From Micromonospora inaquosa (GTDB taxonomy: Bacteria > Actinomycetota > Actinomycetes > Mycobacteriales > Micromonosporaceae): a stretch of 55,349 bases of DNA. This document shows positions 43,882 to 52,182 of the stretch, one piece after another. The notes under the pieces were generated by a model. The model did not search any database. It was given only the letters and a program-made list of their open reading frames with translations, and was not told the DNA's origin. The stretch's first letter is position 1; every line of letters begins with the position of its first letter. The DNA lies in contig NZ_QGSZ01000216.1 of NCBI RefSeq assembly GCF_003857055.1, positions 1 to 55,349 of the forward strand, in the 5' to 3' direction. The translations under genes were made by a program, and so were the position numbers.

Positions 43882-45729
43882 GTGGCGCGCGAGTTCAGCA
43901 CCGTTGGCGTGGTGGGGCTGGGCACCATGGGTGCCGGCATCGTCGAGGTCTTCGCCCGCAACGGCATCGACGTGGTGGCCGTGGAGATCTCCGCGCCGGC
44001 CCTGGAACGCGGCCGGGCCACCCTCACCGGCTCCACCGACCGGGCGGTCGCGAAGGGCAAGCTCGCCGAGGCGGACCGCGACGCCCTGCACGAGCGGGTG
44101 CACTTCAAGGTCGGACTGGACGCGCTGCACTCCGTCGACCTCGTCATCGAGGCGGTGCCCGAGCACCTGGACCTCAAGCAGCGGATCTTCGCCGAGCTGG
44201 ACCGGGTCTGCCGACCCGAGACGATCCTCGCCACCAACACCTCGTCGCTGAGCGTCACGGAGATCTCGGTGGCCACCAGCCGACCCAACCAGGTGATCGG
44301 CATCCACTTCTTCAACCCGGCCCCGGTGATGAAGCTGGTCGAGGTGGTCCGCACGGTCGTCACCGCACCCGAGGTGGTCGCCGACGTGGAAGCGCTCTGC
44401 GCCCGCCTCGGCAAGGTCGACGTCACCATCAACGACCGGGCCGGGTTCATCGCCAACGCCCTGCTCTTCGGCTACCTCAACCACGCCGTCGGCATGTTCG
44501 AGTCGCACTACGCGACCCGGGAGGACATCGACGCCGCGATGAAGCTCGGCTGCGGCCTGCCGATGGGCCCGCTGGCGCTGATGGACCTGATCGGCCTGGA
44601 CACCGCGTACGAGATCCTGGACACCATGTACCGGCGCGGCGGACGGGACCGCCGGCACGCCCCGGTGCCGCTGCTCAAGCAGATGGTGACGGCGGGGCTG
44701 CTCGGCCGAAAGTCGGGCCGGGGCTTCTACACCTACGAGCGGCCCGGCTCCCCGAAGGTCGTACCCGACGAGGCGACGCCGGTGGCAACGGAGGCCGCGC
44801 TCGCCGACGGCGCCCGGGCCATCTACGCCGAGGTCGGCATCGGGAGCGCGACGAGTGAGCTTGCGAGCCCCGCAGCCGTGACCAAGGTCGGCATTGTCGG
44901 CTCCGGGACGATGGCCACCGGGATCATCGAGGTCTTCGCGAAGGCCGGTTACGAGGTCGTCTCGGTCACCCGCGGCATGGAGAAGTCCGCGAAGGTCTGC
45001 GAGGCGGTCAAGACCTCGCTCAACAAGGGTGTGGTGCGGGGCAAGCTCGCCGAGGCCGACCGGGACGCCGCCCTCGGCCGGATCAGCTGGTCCGCCACGC
45101 TCGACCACCTCGCCGACGTCGACCTGGTGGTCGAGGCGGTCGTCGAGGAGTTGAGCGTCAAGAAGGCGCTCTTCGCCAGCCTCGACGAGATCTGCAAGCC
45201 GGGCGTCGTGCTGGCCACCACCACCTCGTCGCTTCCGGTGATCGACGTGGCGATGGCCACCCAACGGCCGGCCGACGTGGTGGGGCTGCACTTCTTCAAC
45301 CCGGCGCCGGTCATGCCGCTGGTCGAGGTGGTCCGCACCATCCGCACCTCCCCGGAGGCCACCGCCACCGCGCGGGCGGTCTGCGCGGCGCTCGGCAAGA
45401 CCGCGGTGGTCTGCGGTGACCGGTCCGGGTTCATCGTCAACGCGCTGCTCTTCCCGTACCTGAACGACGCGGTGAAGATGTTGGAGGCCAGCTACTCGAC
45501 GGCCGACGACATCGACCACGCCATGAAGCTGGGCTGCGGCTACCCGATGGGCCCGTTCGAGCTGCTCGACGTGGTCGGGCTGGACGTGGCCCTGGCCATC
45601 CAACGCGAGCTGTACCTGGAACTGCGCGAGCCGGGCTTCGCGCCCGCGCCGCTGCTGGAGCACCTGGTGACCGCCGGCTATCTGGGCCGCAAGACCCGCC
45701 GCGGCTTCCGCGACCACTCACACCGCTGA
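43882..45729 (+). CDS. Fused double 3-hydroxyacyl-CoA dehydrogenase, 615 aa
   Basis: Two complete 3-hydroxybutyryl-CoA-dehydrogenase-like units in one chain (about 1-290 and 332-615). Unit 1 has GLGTMGAGIVE and ends its second strand with Glu (VVAVEIS), predicting NAD(H). Unit 2 has GSGTMATGIIE (third glycine replaced by Ala) and Thr-Arg at the same place (VVSVTRG), predicting NADP(H). Both keep HFFNPAPVM with the catalytic His and the LGCG.PMGP C-terminal motif. The linker (GIGSATSELASPAAV) uses atypical codons. GTG start; shared operator upstream. A one-chain double enzyme could act on different substrates or cofactors. Confidence 0.9.
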   Translation: MAREFSTVGVVGLGTMGAGIVEVFARNGIDVVAVEISAPALERGRATLTGSTDRAVAKGKLAEADRDALHERVHFKVGLDALHSVDLVIEAVPEHLDLKQRIFAELDRVCRPETILATNTSSLSVTEISVATSRPNQVIGIHFFNPAPVMKLVEVVRTVVTAPEVVADVEALCARLGKVDVTINDRAGFIANALLFGYLNHAVGMFESHYATREDIDAAMKLGCGLPMGPLALMDLIGLDTAYEILDTMYRRGGRDRRHAPVPLLKQMVTAGLLGRKSGRGFYTYERPGSPKVVPDEATPVATEAALADGARAIYAEVGIGSATSELASPAAVTKVGIVGSGTMATGIIEVFAKAGYEVVSVTRGMEKSAKVCEAVKTSLNKGVVRGKLAEADRDAALGRISWSATLDHLADVDLVVEAVVEELSVKKALFASLDEICKPGVVLATTTSSLPVIDVAMATQRPADVVGLHFFNPAPVMPLVEVVRTIRTSPEATATARAVCAALGKTAVVCGDRSGFIVNALLFPYLNDAVKMLEASYSTADDIDHAMKLGCGYPMGPFELLDVVGLDVALAIQRELYLELREPGFAPAPLLEHLVTAGYLGRKTRRGFRDHSHR

Positions 45730-45734
45730 CCGCG

Positions 45735-45851
45735 TCTGCGGGGTGTGACCTTTGGGGCCGGCCGAACGAGGGTTTCACCGAGGAGGACCCCGCAACGGTG
45801 CTGGGCGGGGTGCAGGTCGCCGAGCACCTGGACCGGCCCGCGACCTGGTGA
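45735..45851 (+). pseudogene. Possible remnant of a coding sequence (3' end only)
   Basis: In the gap after the tandem dehydrogenase one frame reads LWGRPNEGFTEEDPATVLGG and on to DRPATW before a stop at 45849-45851, with G/C in most third codon positions, like a gene. There is no start codon after the upstream stop. It may be the tail of a lost gene or chance. I do not recognise it. Confidence 0.25.
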
Positions 45852-45894
45852 CCGCCCCGGGCGGCCTCACCAGCCGGACGTACGCTTGGTGACT

Positions 45895-46218
45895 GTGAGC
45901 CCCCGTCGCAACCGCCCTCGCCGGGACGAGAACGCCAACCTGGACGCCGACCGGGTCCGGCAGGGCGTCGCCTCGGTGCAGCAATGGACCGACGGCGCCT
46001 GGCAGGTACGCGGCATCGGCGCTGGCGCGTCGGTCAAGACGTACCGCTGCCCCGGTTGTGACCAGGAGATCCGACCCGGGGTGGCACACCTGGTGGCCTG
46101 GCCGGCGGACGGCCTGGGTGACCTGACCGACCGGCGACACTGGCACAGCGGCTGCTGGCGGGCCCGGGACCGGCGCGGCCCGGCGGTGCAGCGCGGCCGG
46201 GGCACCCCGCGCTACTGA
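45895..46218 (+). CDS. Small zinc-motif protein (often annotated ATP/GTP-binding), 107 aa
   Basis: Basic N-terminus (SPRRNRPRRDENANLD), then YRCPGCDQEIRPGVAHLVAW and RRHWHSGCW: a CxxC plus H/C pair that could bind one zinc in an HNH-like finger. Homologues in other actinobacteria are often labelled ATP/GTP-binding without proof; I see no P-loop. GTG 45895 is chosen (TACGCT box 8 bases before); GTG 45889 is an alternative. Function unknown. Confidence 0.7.
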   Translation: MSPRRNRPRRDENANLDADRVRQGVASVQQWTDGAWQVRGIGAGASVKTYRCPGCDQEIRPGVAHLVAWPADGLGDLTDRRHWHSGCWRARDRRGPAVQRGRGTPRY

Positions 46219-46320
46219 ACCGGCCCGCTGGCACGCCTTGCGCTTGCGGCCCGAGCGACCTGGGTCACCCTCTTCCCGCCTGGGCGGGCGGCGGCGGCGA
46301 CTTCGCGACAGACTTGGGCG

Positions 46321-47130
46321 GTGAGCACAGCGATCCGCGCGTCGTCGATCCTGCCCGGCCGCCGGGAGGACATCGAGCTGCACACCGCCGACGGTCTGCG
46401 GCTGGTCGGTGAGCTGGCCCTGCCGGCCGACCGGCCGCCGGTGGCCACCCTGGTCTGCCTGCACCCGCTGCCCACCCACGGCGGAATGATGGACAGCCAC
46501 GTGTTCCGCAAGGCGGCCTGGCGGCTGCCCGCGCTGGCCGACCTGGCGGTGCTGCGGTTCAACACCCGGGGCACCGGCAGCGTGCGCGGCACCAGCGAGG
46601 GAGCCTTCGACGGCGCGGTGGGGGAGCGGTACGACGTGGCCGCCGCCATCGAGTACGCGGAGTTCGCCGAGCTGCCCAACATCTGGCTCGTTGGGTGGTC
46701 CTTCGGCACCGACCTGGCGCTGAAGTACGGCTGCGACCCGTCGATCGCCGGGGCGATCCTGCTCTCCCCGCCGCTGCGCTTCTCCGCCCCCGAAGACCTG
46801 GGCACCTGGGCCAACTCGGGTCGGCCACTGGTGGCGCTGGTGCCGGAGTTCGACGACTACCTGCGCCCGACCGAGGCGCGGGAGCGGTTCGCCGCCGTGC
46901 CCCAGATCGAGGTGGTCGGGGTGCCGGGTGCCAAGCACCTCTGGGTGGGTGACGCGGAGACGGTGCTCGACGAGATCGTCCGGCGGGTCAACCCGGCCGT
47001 CGAGGTGCCGCTGCCGACAACCTGGGACGGCCCGATGGAGGCTGGCGACGTCAGCGCGTACGCCGACCGGACGGTGGCGGCCTTCTCCGACACACCGGTC
47101 CCCGGCCCGGCCGCCACCAAGGCGGAGTGA
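46321..47130 (+). CDS. Alpha/beta-fold hydrolase, 269 aa
   Basis: Soluble hydrolase resembling the KANL3/Tex30 or YcjY-like group: VCLHPLPTHGGMMDS (oxyanion region), FNTRGTGSVRG, nucleophile GWSFGTDLAL and the late Asp/His (PEFDDYLRP, GAKHLW). The GTG start at 46321 gives a sensible N-terminus. Convergent with the AI-2E permease. Substrate unknown. Confidence 0.8.
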   Translation: MSTAIRASSILPGRREDIELHTADGLRLVGELALPADRPPVATLVCLHPLPTHGGMMDSHVFRKAAWRLPALADLAVLRFNTRGTGSVRGTSEGAFDGAVGERYDVAAAIEYAEFAELPNIWLVGWSFGTDLALKYGCDPSIAGAILLSPPLRFSAPEDLGTWANSGRPLVALVPEFDDYLRPTEARERFAAVPQIEVVGVPGAKHLWVGDAETVLDEIVRRVNPAVEVPLPTTWDGPMEAGDVSAYADRTVAAFSDTPVPGPAATKAE

Positions 47131-47228
47131 CCCGCTCGTCCCGGGCCCGGCCGCCGGTCATTGCTGGCCGCCGGCCTGGCTGGCGGCCGGTCCGGGCTGG
47201 CCGCTGGTCCGGGCTGGCTTGCTGACGG

Positions 47229-48476
47229 TCAGCGGCGTTCCTGGCGGGGCAGCACCACCTCGCGCAGGATCAGTTGCAGCGCGGCCACCGTGGGGATGGC
47301 GATCAACGCGCCCACCACACCCAGCAGCGCCACCCCGAGCAGCGCGGCCAGCAGGGCCGCCACCTCGTTGACCTCCACCGAGCGCCGCATCACCTTCGGG
47401 TAGATGAGGTAGTTCTCCACCTGCTGATAGATGAGGAAGAAGACCGCGCAGGCGATGCCGGTGGGCAGGTCGGCGGCGAAACCGACCAGGCTCACGATCA
47501 CCGCACCCAGGGTGGCGCCGATCTGCGGGATCAGATCGGTCACCGCGACGACCACGGCCAGCGCGAACGGGTACGGCAGGTCGACGATCAGCGCGAAGAC
47601 GAACGTGGTCGCGCCGGCCAGCACCGCGATGCTCAGCGCGCCGACCATGTACGAACCGACCTTGGCCAGGATCTCATCGCCGATCAGCTGCACCCGCTCC
47701 CGCCGGGACCGGGGCACCAACGAGTAGCCCAGCGAGCGCAGCCGGTCGAAGTAGGCCAGGAAGTAGATCGTCAGCACCAGCACGGTCAGCGTCCGGAACA
47801 CCGTGCCGAAGATCAGTTGTGCGCCGCCCAGCACCCCACCGAGCGCCCGCCCGACGGTTTCCGCGTTGGCCGCGCCCTGCACCCGCTCCACCACGTCGTA
47901 CCGCTCCACCAGGTCATTGACCGTCGGGTTGCGGCGCAGCTCGTCGAGCAGACTGGGGATCTGGTCGATGAACTGCCCCGACTGGGTGACGATCGGCGGG
48001 ACCAGCGCCACCACGCCGCCGCAGAGCAGCAACACCACAGTCAACGCCACCGCGGCCACCGCCAGGCCGTGTGGCACACCCCAGCGGCCCAACCGGACCA
48101 CCGCCGGGTTGAGACCGACCGCGAGGAAGAGCGCGATCACCACCAGCACGAGGATGCCGCCGGCATTGCGAATCCCCAGATAGAGGGTGTACGCCAGCAG
48201 CACGCCCAGCGCCCCGGTGAAGCCGATCAGGAAACTGCTGCGGCGCAGTGGCCGGCCCGGCGTGCCGAACTTTCCGGACGGGACCGCCGGCGGCTCGTCC
48301 GGGTCGGTCCCCGGCGCGGGAACCGGCACCGGCAGTGGTGTCTCCGCAGGCGTGGGTGTCTCTGCGGGCGTTGATGTCTCTGCGGGCGTTGGTGTCTCCG
48401 TCGGCTGTGGTGTCTTCGTCGGTCGTGGGCCGGCGGTCACGTCCGGCTCATCGCCGGACGGGTCATGCTGTGACAC
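47229..48476 (-). CDS. AI-2E family transporter (TerC/PerM-like permease), 415 aa
   Basis: Integral membrane protein with about seven to eight helices in the AI-2E_transport pattern (GLNPAVVRLGRWGVPHGLAV, DLIPQIGATLGAVIVSLVGF and the C-terminal GALIAIPTVAALQLILREV). Family members export small molecules or Na+; the AI-2 name is historical. The first 70 residues are a disordered Pro/Thr/Glu tract with repeats of TPAETPTPAE. GTG 48476 has a perfect AGGAGGT seven bases upstream. A probable small gene ends 15 bases before it. Confidence 0.88.
   Translation of the reverse strand: MSQHDPSGDEPDVTAGPRPTKTPQPTETPTPAETSTPAETPTPAETPLPVPVPAPGTDPDEPPAVPSGKFGTPGRPLRRSSFLIGFTGALGVLLAYTLYLGIRNAGGILVLVVIALFLAVGLNPAVVRLGRWGVPHGLAVAAVALTVVLLLCGGVVALVPPIVTQSGQFIDQIPSLLDELRRNPTVNDLVERYDVVERVQGAANAETVGRALGGVLGGAQLIFGTVFRTLTVLVLTIYFLAYFDRLRSLGYSLVPRSRRERVQLIGDEILAKVGSYMVGALSIAVLAGATTFVFALIVDLPYPFALAVVVAVTDLIPQIGATLGAVIVSLVGFAADLPTGIACAVFFLIYQQVENYLIYPKVMRRSVEVNEVAALLAALLGVALLGVVGALIAIPTVAALQLILREVVLPRQERR
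48335..48430 (-). repeat. Repeat tract in the N-terminus of the AI-2E family protein
   Basis: Four near-copies of an 18-base unit (such as GTCTCTGCGGGCGTTGGT on the plus strand) encode TPxETxTPAE repeats on the minus strand. In frame and cytosolic. Confidence 0.7.
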
Positions 48477-48491
48477 CAGAGACCTCCTGGC

Positions 48492-48653
48492 TCAGGCGGT
48501 CGGACGACGGGTCCATGACGTCACAACTTCCTTCATCAGCTTGATCGACTGGCGGCGGGACGACGCAACGTTTCTGATCATCTCCCGGAGCGCCAGCAGC
48601 GTAGCCACCTCATGGTCGCCACCGACCACGAGACCGTCAACCTGGTGTTCCAT
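48492..48653 (-). CDS. Small protein of unknown function, 53 aa
   Basis: Reads MEHQVDGLVVGGDHEVATLL, then LREMIRNVASSRRQSIKLMK and a Trp/Arg-rich end. An acidic-hydrophobic first half and a basic amphipathic second half look like a genuine small protein, not random frame. It ends 15 bases upstream of the AI-2E gene on the same strand, so the two may be one operon. The ribosome-binding site is weak (GGTGGG), third-position GC is lower than in neighbours, and the frame stays open to a stop in the palindrome at 48741-48787. Not recognised. Confidence 0.4.
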   Translation of the reverse strand: MEHQVDGLVVGGDHEVATLLALREMIRNVASSRRQSIKLMKEVVTSWTRRPTA

Positions 48654-48740
48654 GTGTCCCACCCAACCACCGTCGACGCCTCGGGCCAGATTGAACGGTC
48701 CGGAAAGCCGACGGCACCACGGATGTCGACCAGACCCGTA

Positions 48741-48787
48741 GATCTTGGACAGTTTCCGTCACGCCCTGACGGAAAGTGTCCAAGATC
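48741..48787. repeat. 47 bp palindrome, left copy
   Basis: A 21-base arm (GATCTTGGACAGTTTCCGTCA, 48741-48761) pairs with 48767-48787 with one mismatch, around the loop CGCCC. Nearly the same palindrome follows the neighbouring AbiEi/DUF559 gene. It lies between divergent genes, so a plain terminator role is not obvious. Confidence 0.9.
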
Positions 48788-48826
48788 TGGTGGTGTGGCG
48801 GCTTCCCGGCGGTGAAGGCTGTTCGG

Positions 48827-49801
48827 ATGCTGCCCGCCGATGACGCCGACGCACTCGACTGGCTCGCCTTCGAGCAGGCGGGCGTGCTGACCACCGCGCA
48901 GGTCACTGGGCTGCTCAGCGAGGGGGCGGTGCGGGGCCGGATCCGCACCGGCCGGTGGCGGTCGATCTGCCGGGGGATCCTGCTGACCGGCAACGGCCGC
49001 CTGACCCGCGACCAGCAGCTCTGGGTCGCGGTGCTGGCCGCCGGACCGGGGGCGGTGCTGGCCGGGGTGACCGCCGCAGCCGAAGCGGGGGTGCGAGGGC
49101 TGCACCGCGAGCCGCTGCACGTGCTGGTGCCGGCAGACCGCCGTGCGGCGCGGACCACCCTGCGTCGACTGCCGATCGACATGCCGGCGGTCCTGGTGCA
49201 CCGTACGACGGTGCTACCCGAATCACACCGCCAGCTCGCCCGCCCACCGCGCACCACGACGGCGCGGGCCCTGGTGGACGCGGCGGGGTGGGCGGCCGGC
49301 GTGGACGAGGCGCAGGCGGTGCTGGCCGCCGGTTGCCAGCAACGCCGGGTGCTGCCCGAGGAGTTGCGGGCGGTGCTCGACGTGCTGCCCCGGGCGCCGC
49401 GCCGGCACCTGATCGGGCAGACCATCGGCGACATCGCGGGCGGCGCGCAGGCGCTCTCCGAGATCGACTTTCTGCGGCTGTGCCGCAGGCACCGGCTGCC
49501 CGCCCCCGACCTTCAGGAGCACCGGGTCGACGCGGCCGGCCGCAACCGCTGGCTGGACGCGTACTGGCGACAGTGGCGGGTGCAGGTGGAGATCGACGGC
49601 GCGCACCACATGGACGCCAAGCAGTGGGCGGCGGACATGCGTCGGCAGAACGACGTCTGGACCAGCGGCGACCGGATTCTGCGTTTTCCGGCCTGGCTGG
49701 TTCGCGCACGTCCGGACGAGGTCGCCGACACCGTCCGCCGCGCGCTCATGGCAGCCGGCTGGACCCCCACCTCACCTTTGCGTCACCCGACGCAGAAGTG
49801 A
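48827..49801 (+). CDS. AbiEi-like winged-helix / DUF559 endonuclease-fold protein, 324 aa
   Basis: The N-terminus (about 8-100) looks like the AbiEi antitoxin winged helix plus its follow-on domain (AGVLTTAQVTGLL, RIRTGRWRSICRGILLTG, QQLWVAVLAAGPGAVLAGVT). The C-terminus (about 235-315) is a DUF559/Vsr-like PD-(D/E)xK fold (LDAYWRQWRVQVEIDGAHHM, ILRFPAWLVRARPDEVADT). This combination is common and multi-copy in actinobacteria, but its role is unproven; no AbiEii toxin gene is adjacent. ATG 48827 has GAAGG upstream; a GTG at 48776 would start inside the palindrome. Palindromes lie on both sides. Confidence 0.75.
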   Translation: MLPADDADALDWLAFEQAGVLTTAQVTGLLSEGAVRGRIRTGRWRSICRGILLTGNGRLTRDQQLWVAVLAAGPGAVLAGVTAAAEAGVRGLHREPLHVLVPADRRAARTTLRRLPIDMPAVLVHRTTVLPESHRQLARPPRTTTARALVDAAGWAAGVDEAQAVLAAGCQQRRVLPEELRAVLDVLPRAPRRHLIGQTIGDIAGGAQALSEIDFLRLCRRHRLPAPDLQEHRVDAAGRNRWLDAYWRQWRVQVEIDGAHHMDAKQWAADMRRQNDVWTSGDRILRFPAWLVRARPDEVADTVRRALMAAGWTPTSPLRHPTQK

Positions 49802-49846
49802 ATCTTGGACACTTTCCGTCAGCACCTGACGGAAAGTGTCCACGAT
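49802..49846. repeat. 45 bp palindrome, right copy
   Basis: 49802-49822 pairs with 49826-49846 with one mismatch around the loop CAC, starting one base after the AbiEi/DUF559 stop. Its arms (ATCTTGGACACTTTCCGTCA) differ from the left copy by one base over 20. It could end both this gene and the convergent coiled-coil gene. Confidence 0.9.
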
Positions 49847-49869
49847 CTCGAAGCTGGGGCGGGTGGCGG

Positions 49870-52005
49870 TCAGTCCTTGTCGAGGGTGACCTTGCTGGGC
49901 TTGGCGCTGCGCTCGTCGGTGGTCGGCTTACTGGGTCGCTTGCCGTTCTCACCGGTGCTAGTGATCTTGGTGGGCTTGGCGCCCCGGCCACCCTCGCCCG
50001 GAACGGCGGCCACGGTCGGCTCCCCGTCCACCCCGGCGCTCGCCGTCCCACCATCCACGGTGGTCACCGGCTCGGCCACCGGCCGCGTCGTGGACTGCCC
50101 GGACTCCTCCGCACCCGCGTTCACCGGCTGCCTGGTGTCGGCGGGCTCGGCCTTCAGCCCGGTGCCCGTACCCGATTCGCCAGCACCGGCGGCCGTGCCG
50201 GCGGAAACGCTCACGCCGTCGTCCCCGCCACCGGACCTGCCGTCGTCCCCGCCGGCGCTCGCGCCGGCCGGCGCGGTCGGACCGTCGATCGGGCCGGCGA
50301 CGCTCTGCAACCGCAGCTCGGACATCTGACGCTGGAGATCGTCGGACTCCTGTCGGGCCTTCCAGGTCTCCTGCCGCAGATCCGCGAGCTGCTGCTGGGC
50401 CTGGGCGATCTCCAGCATCACCTGCGCCAACTGCTGCCGGCCCGCCGCCGACTCCTGCTGGGTCGCGGCCAGGTGCTGCTGGGTGGTAGCCAGGTGCTGC
50501 TGGGTGGTGGCGGCGTACTCCTCGAACTGCCGCCGGGACGCCGCGACATGCTCGTCGGCCTTGCGGCGCTTGTCGCTGGCCTCGGTCTCGGCCCGACTCA
50601 GCAGCTCGGCAGCCTCCGACTCGGACCGCTGGCGCAGCGTCGCCGCGTCCTGCTCAGCTGCCTGAAGGATGCCGGCCGCGCCCTGCTCGATCTCGTTCTT
50701 GCGAGCGGCGTACTCGGTCTCCAGCTCGTTCTTCCGGGTGGAGTATTCGGTCTCCAGCTCGTCGCGGCGGGCGGTGAACCCGGTCTCCAGCTCCTGCTGA
50801 CGGTTGGTGAAGCCGCTCTCCAGCTCCTGCTGACGGCTGGCGAACCCGGTTTCCAGCTCCTGCTGGCGCGCCGCGTGCTGCTTGTCCAACTCGTCGCGGC
50901 GCTTGGCGAACTCCTGCTCGGCCGCGGACCGTCGCTGCGCCAACTCCCGGTCGGCCGTCTCCCGACGGGAGTTGACCTCCTGCTCCACCCCGGCCCGCCA
51001 CGCACCCAACTCCTGCTGGGTCTGCGCCCGGGTGTGCTGCACATACGCCTCGGTCTCGGCGCGCATCCGCTGCACGTACGCCTCGGTCTCGGCGCGGCTG
51101 CGCTTCGCCGACTCGGTGGCCTGCGTCGTCAGGCGCTCGGCCTCCTGCTGCGCCTTCGCGCGGGTGGCCCGTCCCGCCATCGACGCGTCGTCGATGATCT
51201 GCTTGGCCTCCTGCTGAACCTTGGCATGGGTGGCCCGCCCGGCCTCGGTCGCGGTGTCGGTGAGCCGCTTGGCCTCCTGAAGGGCCTTGGCATGCACCTC
51301 CTTGGCGGCATCGCGCAGGTCGCTGGCCTCCTGCCGGGCGTTCGCCAGCGTCTCGCGGGCCGTCTCGCGCAGCTTGGTGGCTTCCTGCTGGGCCCGGGCG
51401 TGGATCTCCTTGGCGGAATCCCGCAGCTGGGTGGCCTCCTGCTGGGCCTTTGCCAGCGCGTCCTGCGCCGCCCTGCGCAACTGCGCCGACTCATCCTTGG
51501 CCGACCGCAGGGTCGCCTCCGCCTCGGCCCGCCGGGCGGAGCTGTGTCGCTCCTCCTCCGCGCGTCGGGCGGCGAGGGCGATCTCGAAGTCCTTCAGTGC
51601 CCGCGCGGCCTGCTCGCGGGCCTCCTCGATGATGTGCTCGGCCGCGGCGCGACGGGCCTCGATCTCCCCGTTCGCGTCGGTGAGGATCTGCTCGGCCTGC
51701 TCCTCGGCGAGGGTGAGGATCGACTCGACCCGCGGGCCGAGATGGCGGAACGACGCCCGGTCGACAACGTTCATCTGCTTGCGTACCTGGGTCAGGTCAC
51801 GCTGGAGAACCTCGACCTGGCCGGCGAGCTTGTGGATCTGTGTGTACGCCTGTTCCCGTTCGGAAGCGAGGGTCGCGATCTCGTGCTCAGCACGCGCGAC
51901 ATAACGGTCGACCTGTTTCTTCTCGTACCCCCGCAGAGCGGACTCGAAGCTGGGCTCCGTCGTCACGTCCCCGCCAAGGGCGAACAGTTCCTCGCCGTGC
52001 GACAT
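49870..52005 (-). CDS. Large coiled-coil protein, Scy-like, with DivIVA-like N-terminus, 711 aa
   Basis: Predicted cytoskeletal or polarity scaffold. After about 20 residues comes a DivIVA-type motif (SFESALRGYEKKQVDRYVAR), then a nearly unbroken coiled coil (about 40-590) with internal repeats of 18 and 22 residues (QQEAxxLRDxAKEIHAR type) and six tandem 11-residue repeats (QQELETGFxxR) encoded at 50668-50865. The tail (about 600-711) is disordered, rich in Gly/Thr/Pro. Position next to the FilP-like gene matches the Streptomyces scy-filP pair, but it is about half the length of Scy. ATG 52005 is chosen; the upstream frame is non-coding-like. Confidence 0.8.
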   Translation of the reverse strand: MSHGEELFALGGDVTTEPSFESALRGYEKKQVDRYVARAEHEIATLASEREQAYTQIHKLAGQVEVLQRDLTQVRKQMNVVDRASFRHLGPRVESILTLAEEQAEQILTDANGEIEARRAAAEHIIEEAREQAARALKDFEIALAARRAEEERHSSARRAEAEATLRSAKDESAQLRRAAQDALAKAQQEATQLRDSAKEIHARAQQEATKLRETARETLANARQEASDLRDAAKEVHAKALQEAKRLTDTATEAGRATHAKVQQEAKQIIDDASMAGRATRAKAQQEAERLTTQATESAKRSRAETEAYVQRMRAETEAYVQHTRAQTQQELGAWRAGVEQEVNSRRETADRELAQRRSAAEQEFAKRRDELDKQHAARQQELETGFASRQQELESGFTNRQQELETGFTARRDELETEYSTRKNELETEYAARKNEIEQGAAGILQAAEQDAATLRQRSESEAAELLSRAETEASDKRRKADEHVAASRRQFEEYAATTQQHLATTQQHLAATQQESAAGRQQLAQVMLEIAQAQQQLADLRQETWKARQESDDLQRQMSELRLQSVAGPIDGPTAPAGASAGGDDGRSGGGDDGVSVSAGTAAGAGESGTGTGLKAEPADTRQPVNAGAEESGQSTTRPVAEPVTTVDGGTASAGVDGEPTVAAVPGEGGRGAKPTKITSTGENGKRPSKPTTDERSAKPSKVTLDKD
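50668..50865 (-). repeat. Six tandem 33 bp repeats encoding 11-residue coiled-coil units
   Basis: Consecutive units QQELETGFASR, QQELESGFTNR, QQELETGFTAR, RDELETEYSTR, KNELETEYAAR and a sixth degenerate KNEIEQGAAGI. An 11-residue period is the hendecad of a straight or right-handed coiled coil. The first three copies are nearly identical in DNA, implying recent duplication. Confidence 0.88.
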
Positions 52006-52113
52006 GCCCCCATCCTCACACGCAACGGGCCCTGCTGGGGCGATACGGACGGGCCTTGTGGGAGCTACTTCACTCCGTTGCAGGTGGCGGATACCACGGG
52101 CTGGGAAACGCAT

Positions 52114-52157
52114 ACGGCGCGAGGTGGCACCGGTTACCCGGTGTCACCTCGCGCCGT
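52114..52157 (-). terminator. Terminator between the FilP-like and Scy-like genes
   Basis: A 20 bp stem with one mismatch (52114-52133 with 52138-52157) and a TTAC loop, 26 bases after the FilP-like stop on the minus strand. It suggests the two coiled-coil genes are transcribed separately. Confidence 0.75.
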
Positions 52158-52182
52158 CGATGCCCCGACCTGACGCCTCGCG

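Noticed and set aside
48955..52173. 1072-codon plus-strand frame across the DUF559 and Scy-like genes
   Set aside because: Spans two real genes on different strands and a palindrome; its Leu/Gly-rich repeats mirror the coiled-coil repeats on the other strand.
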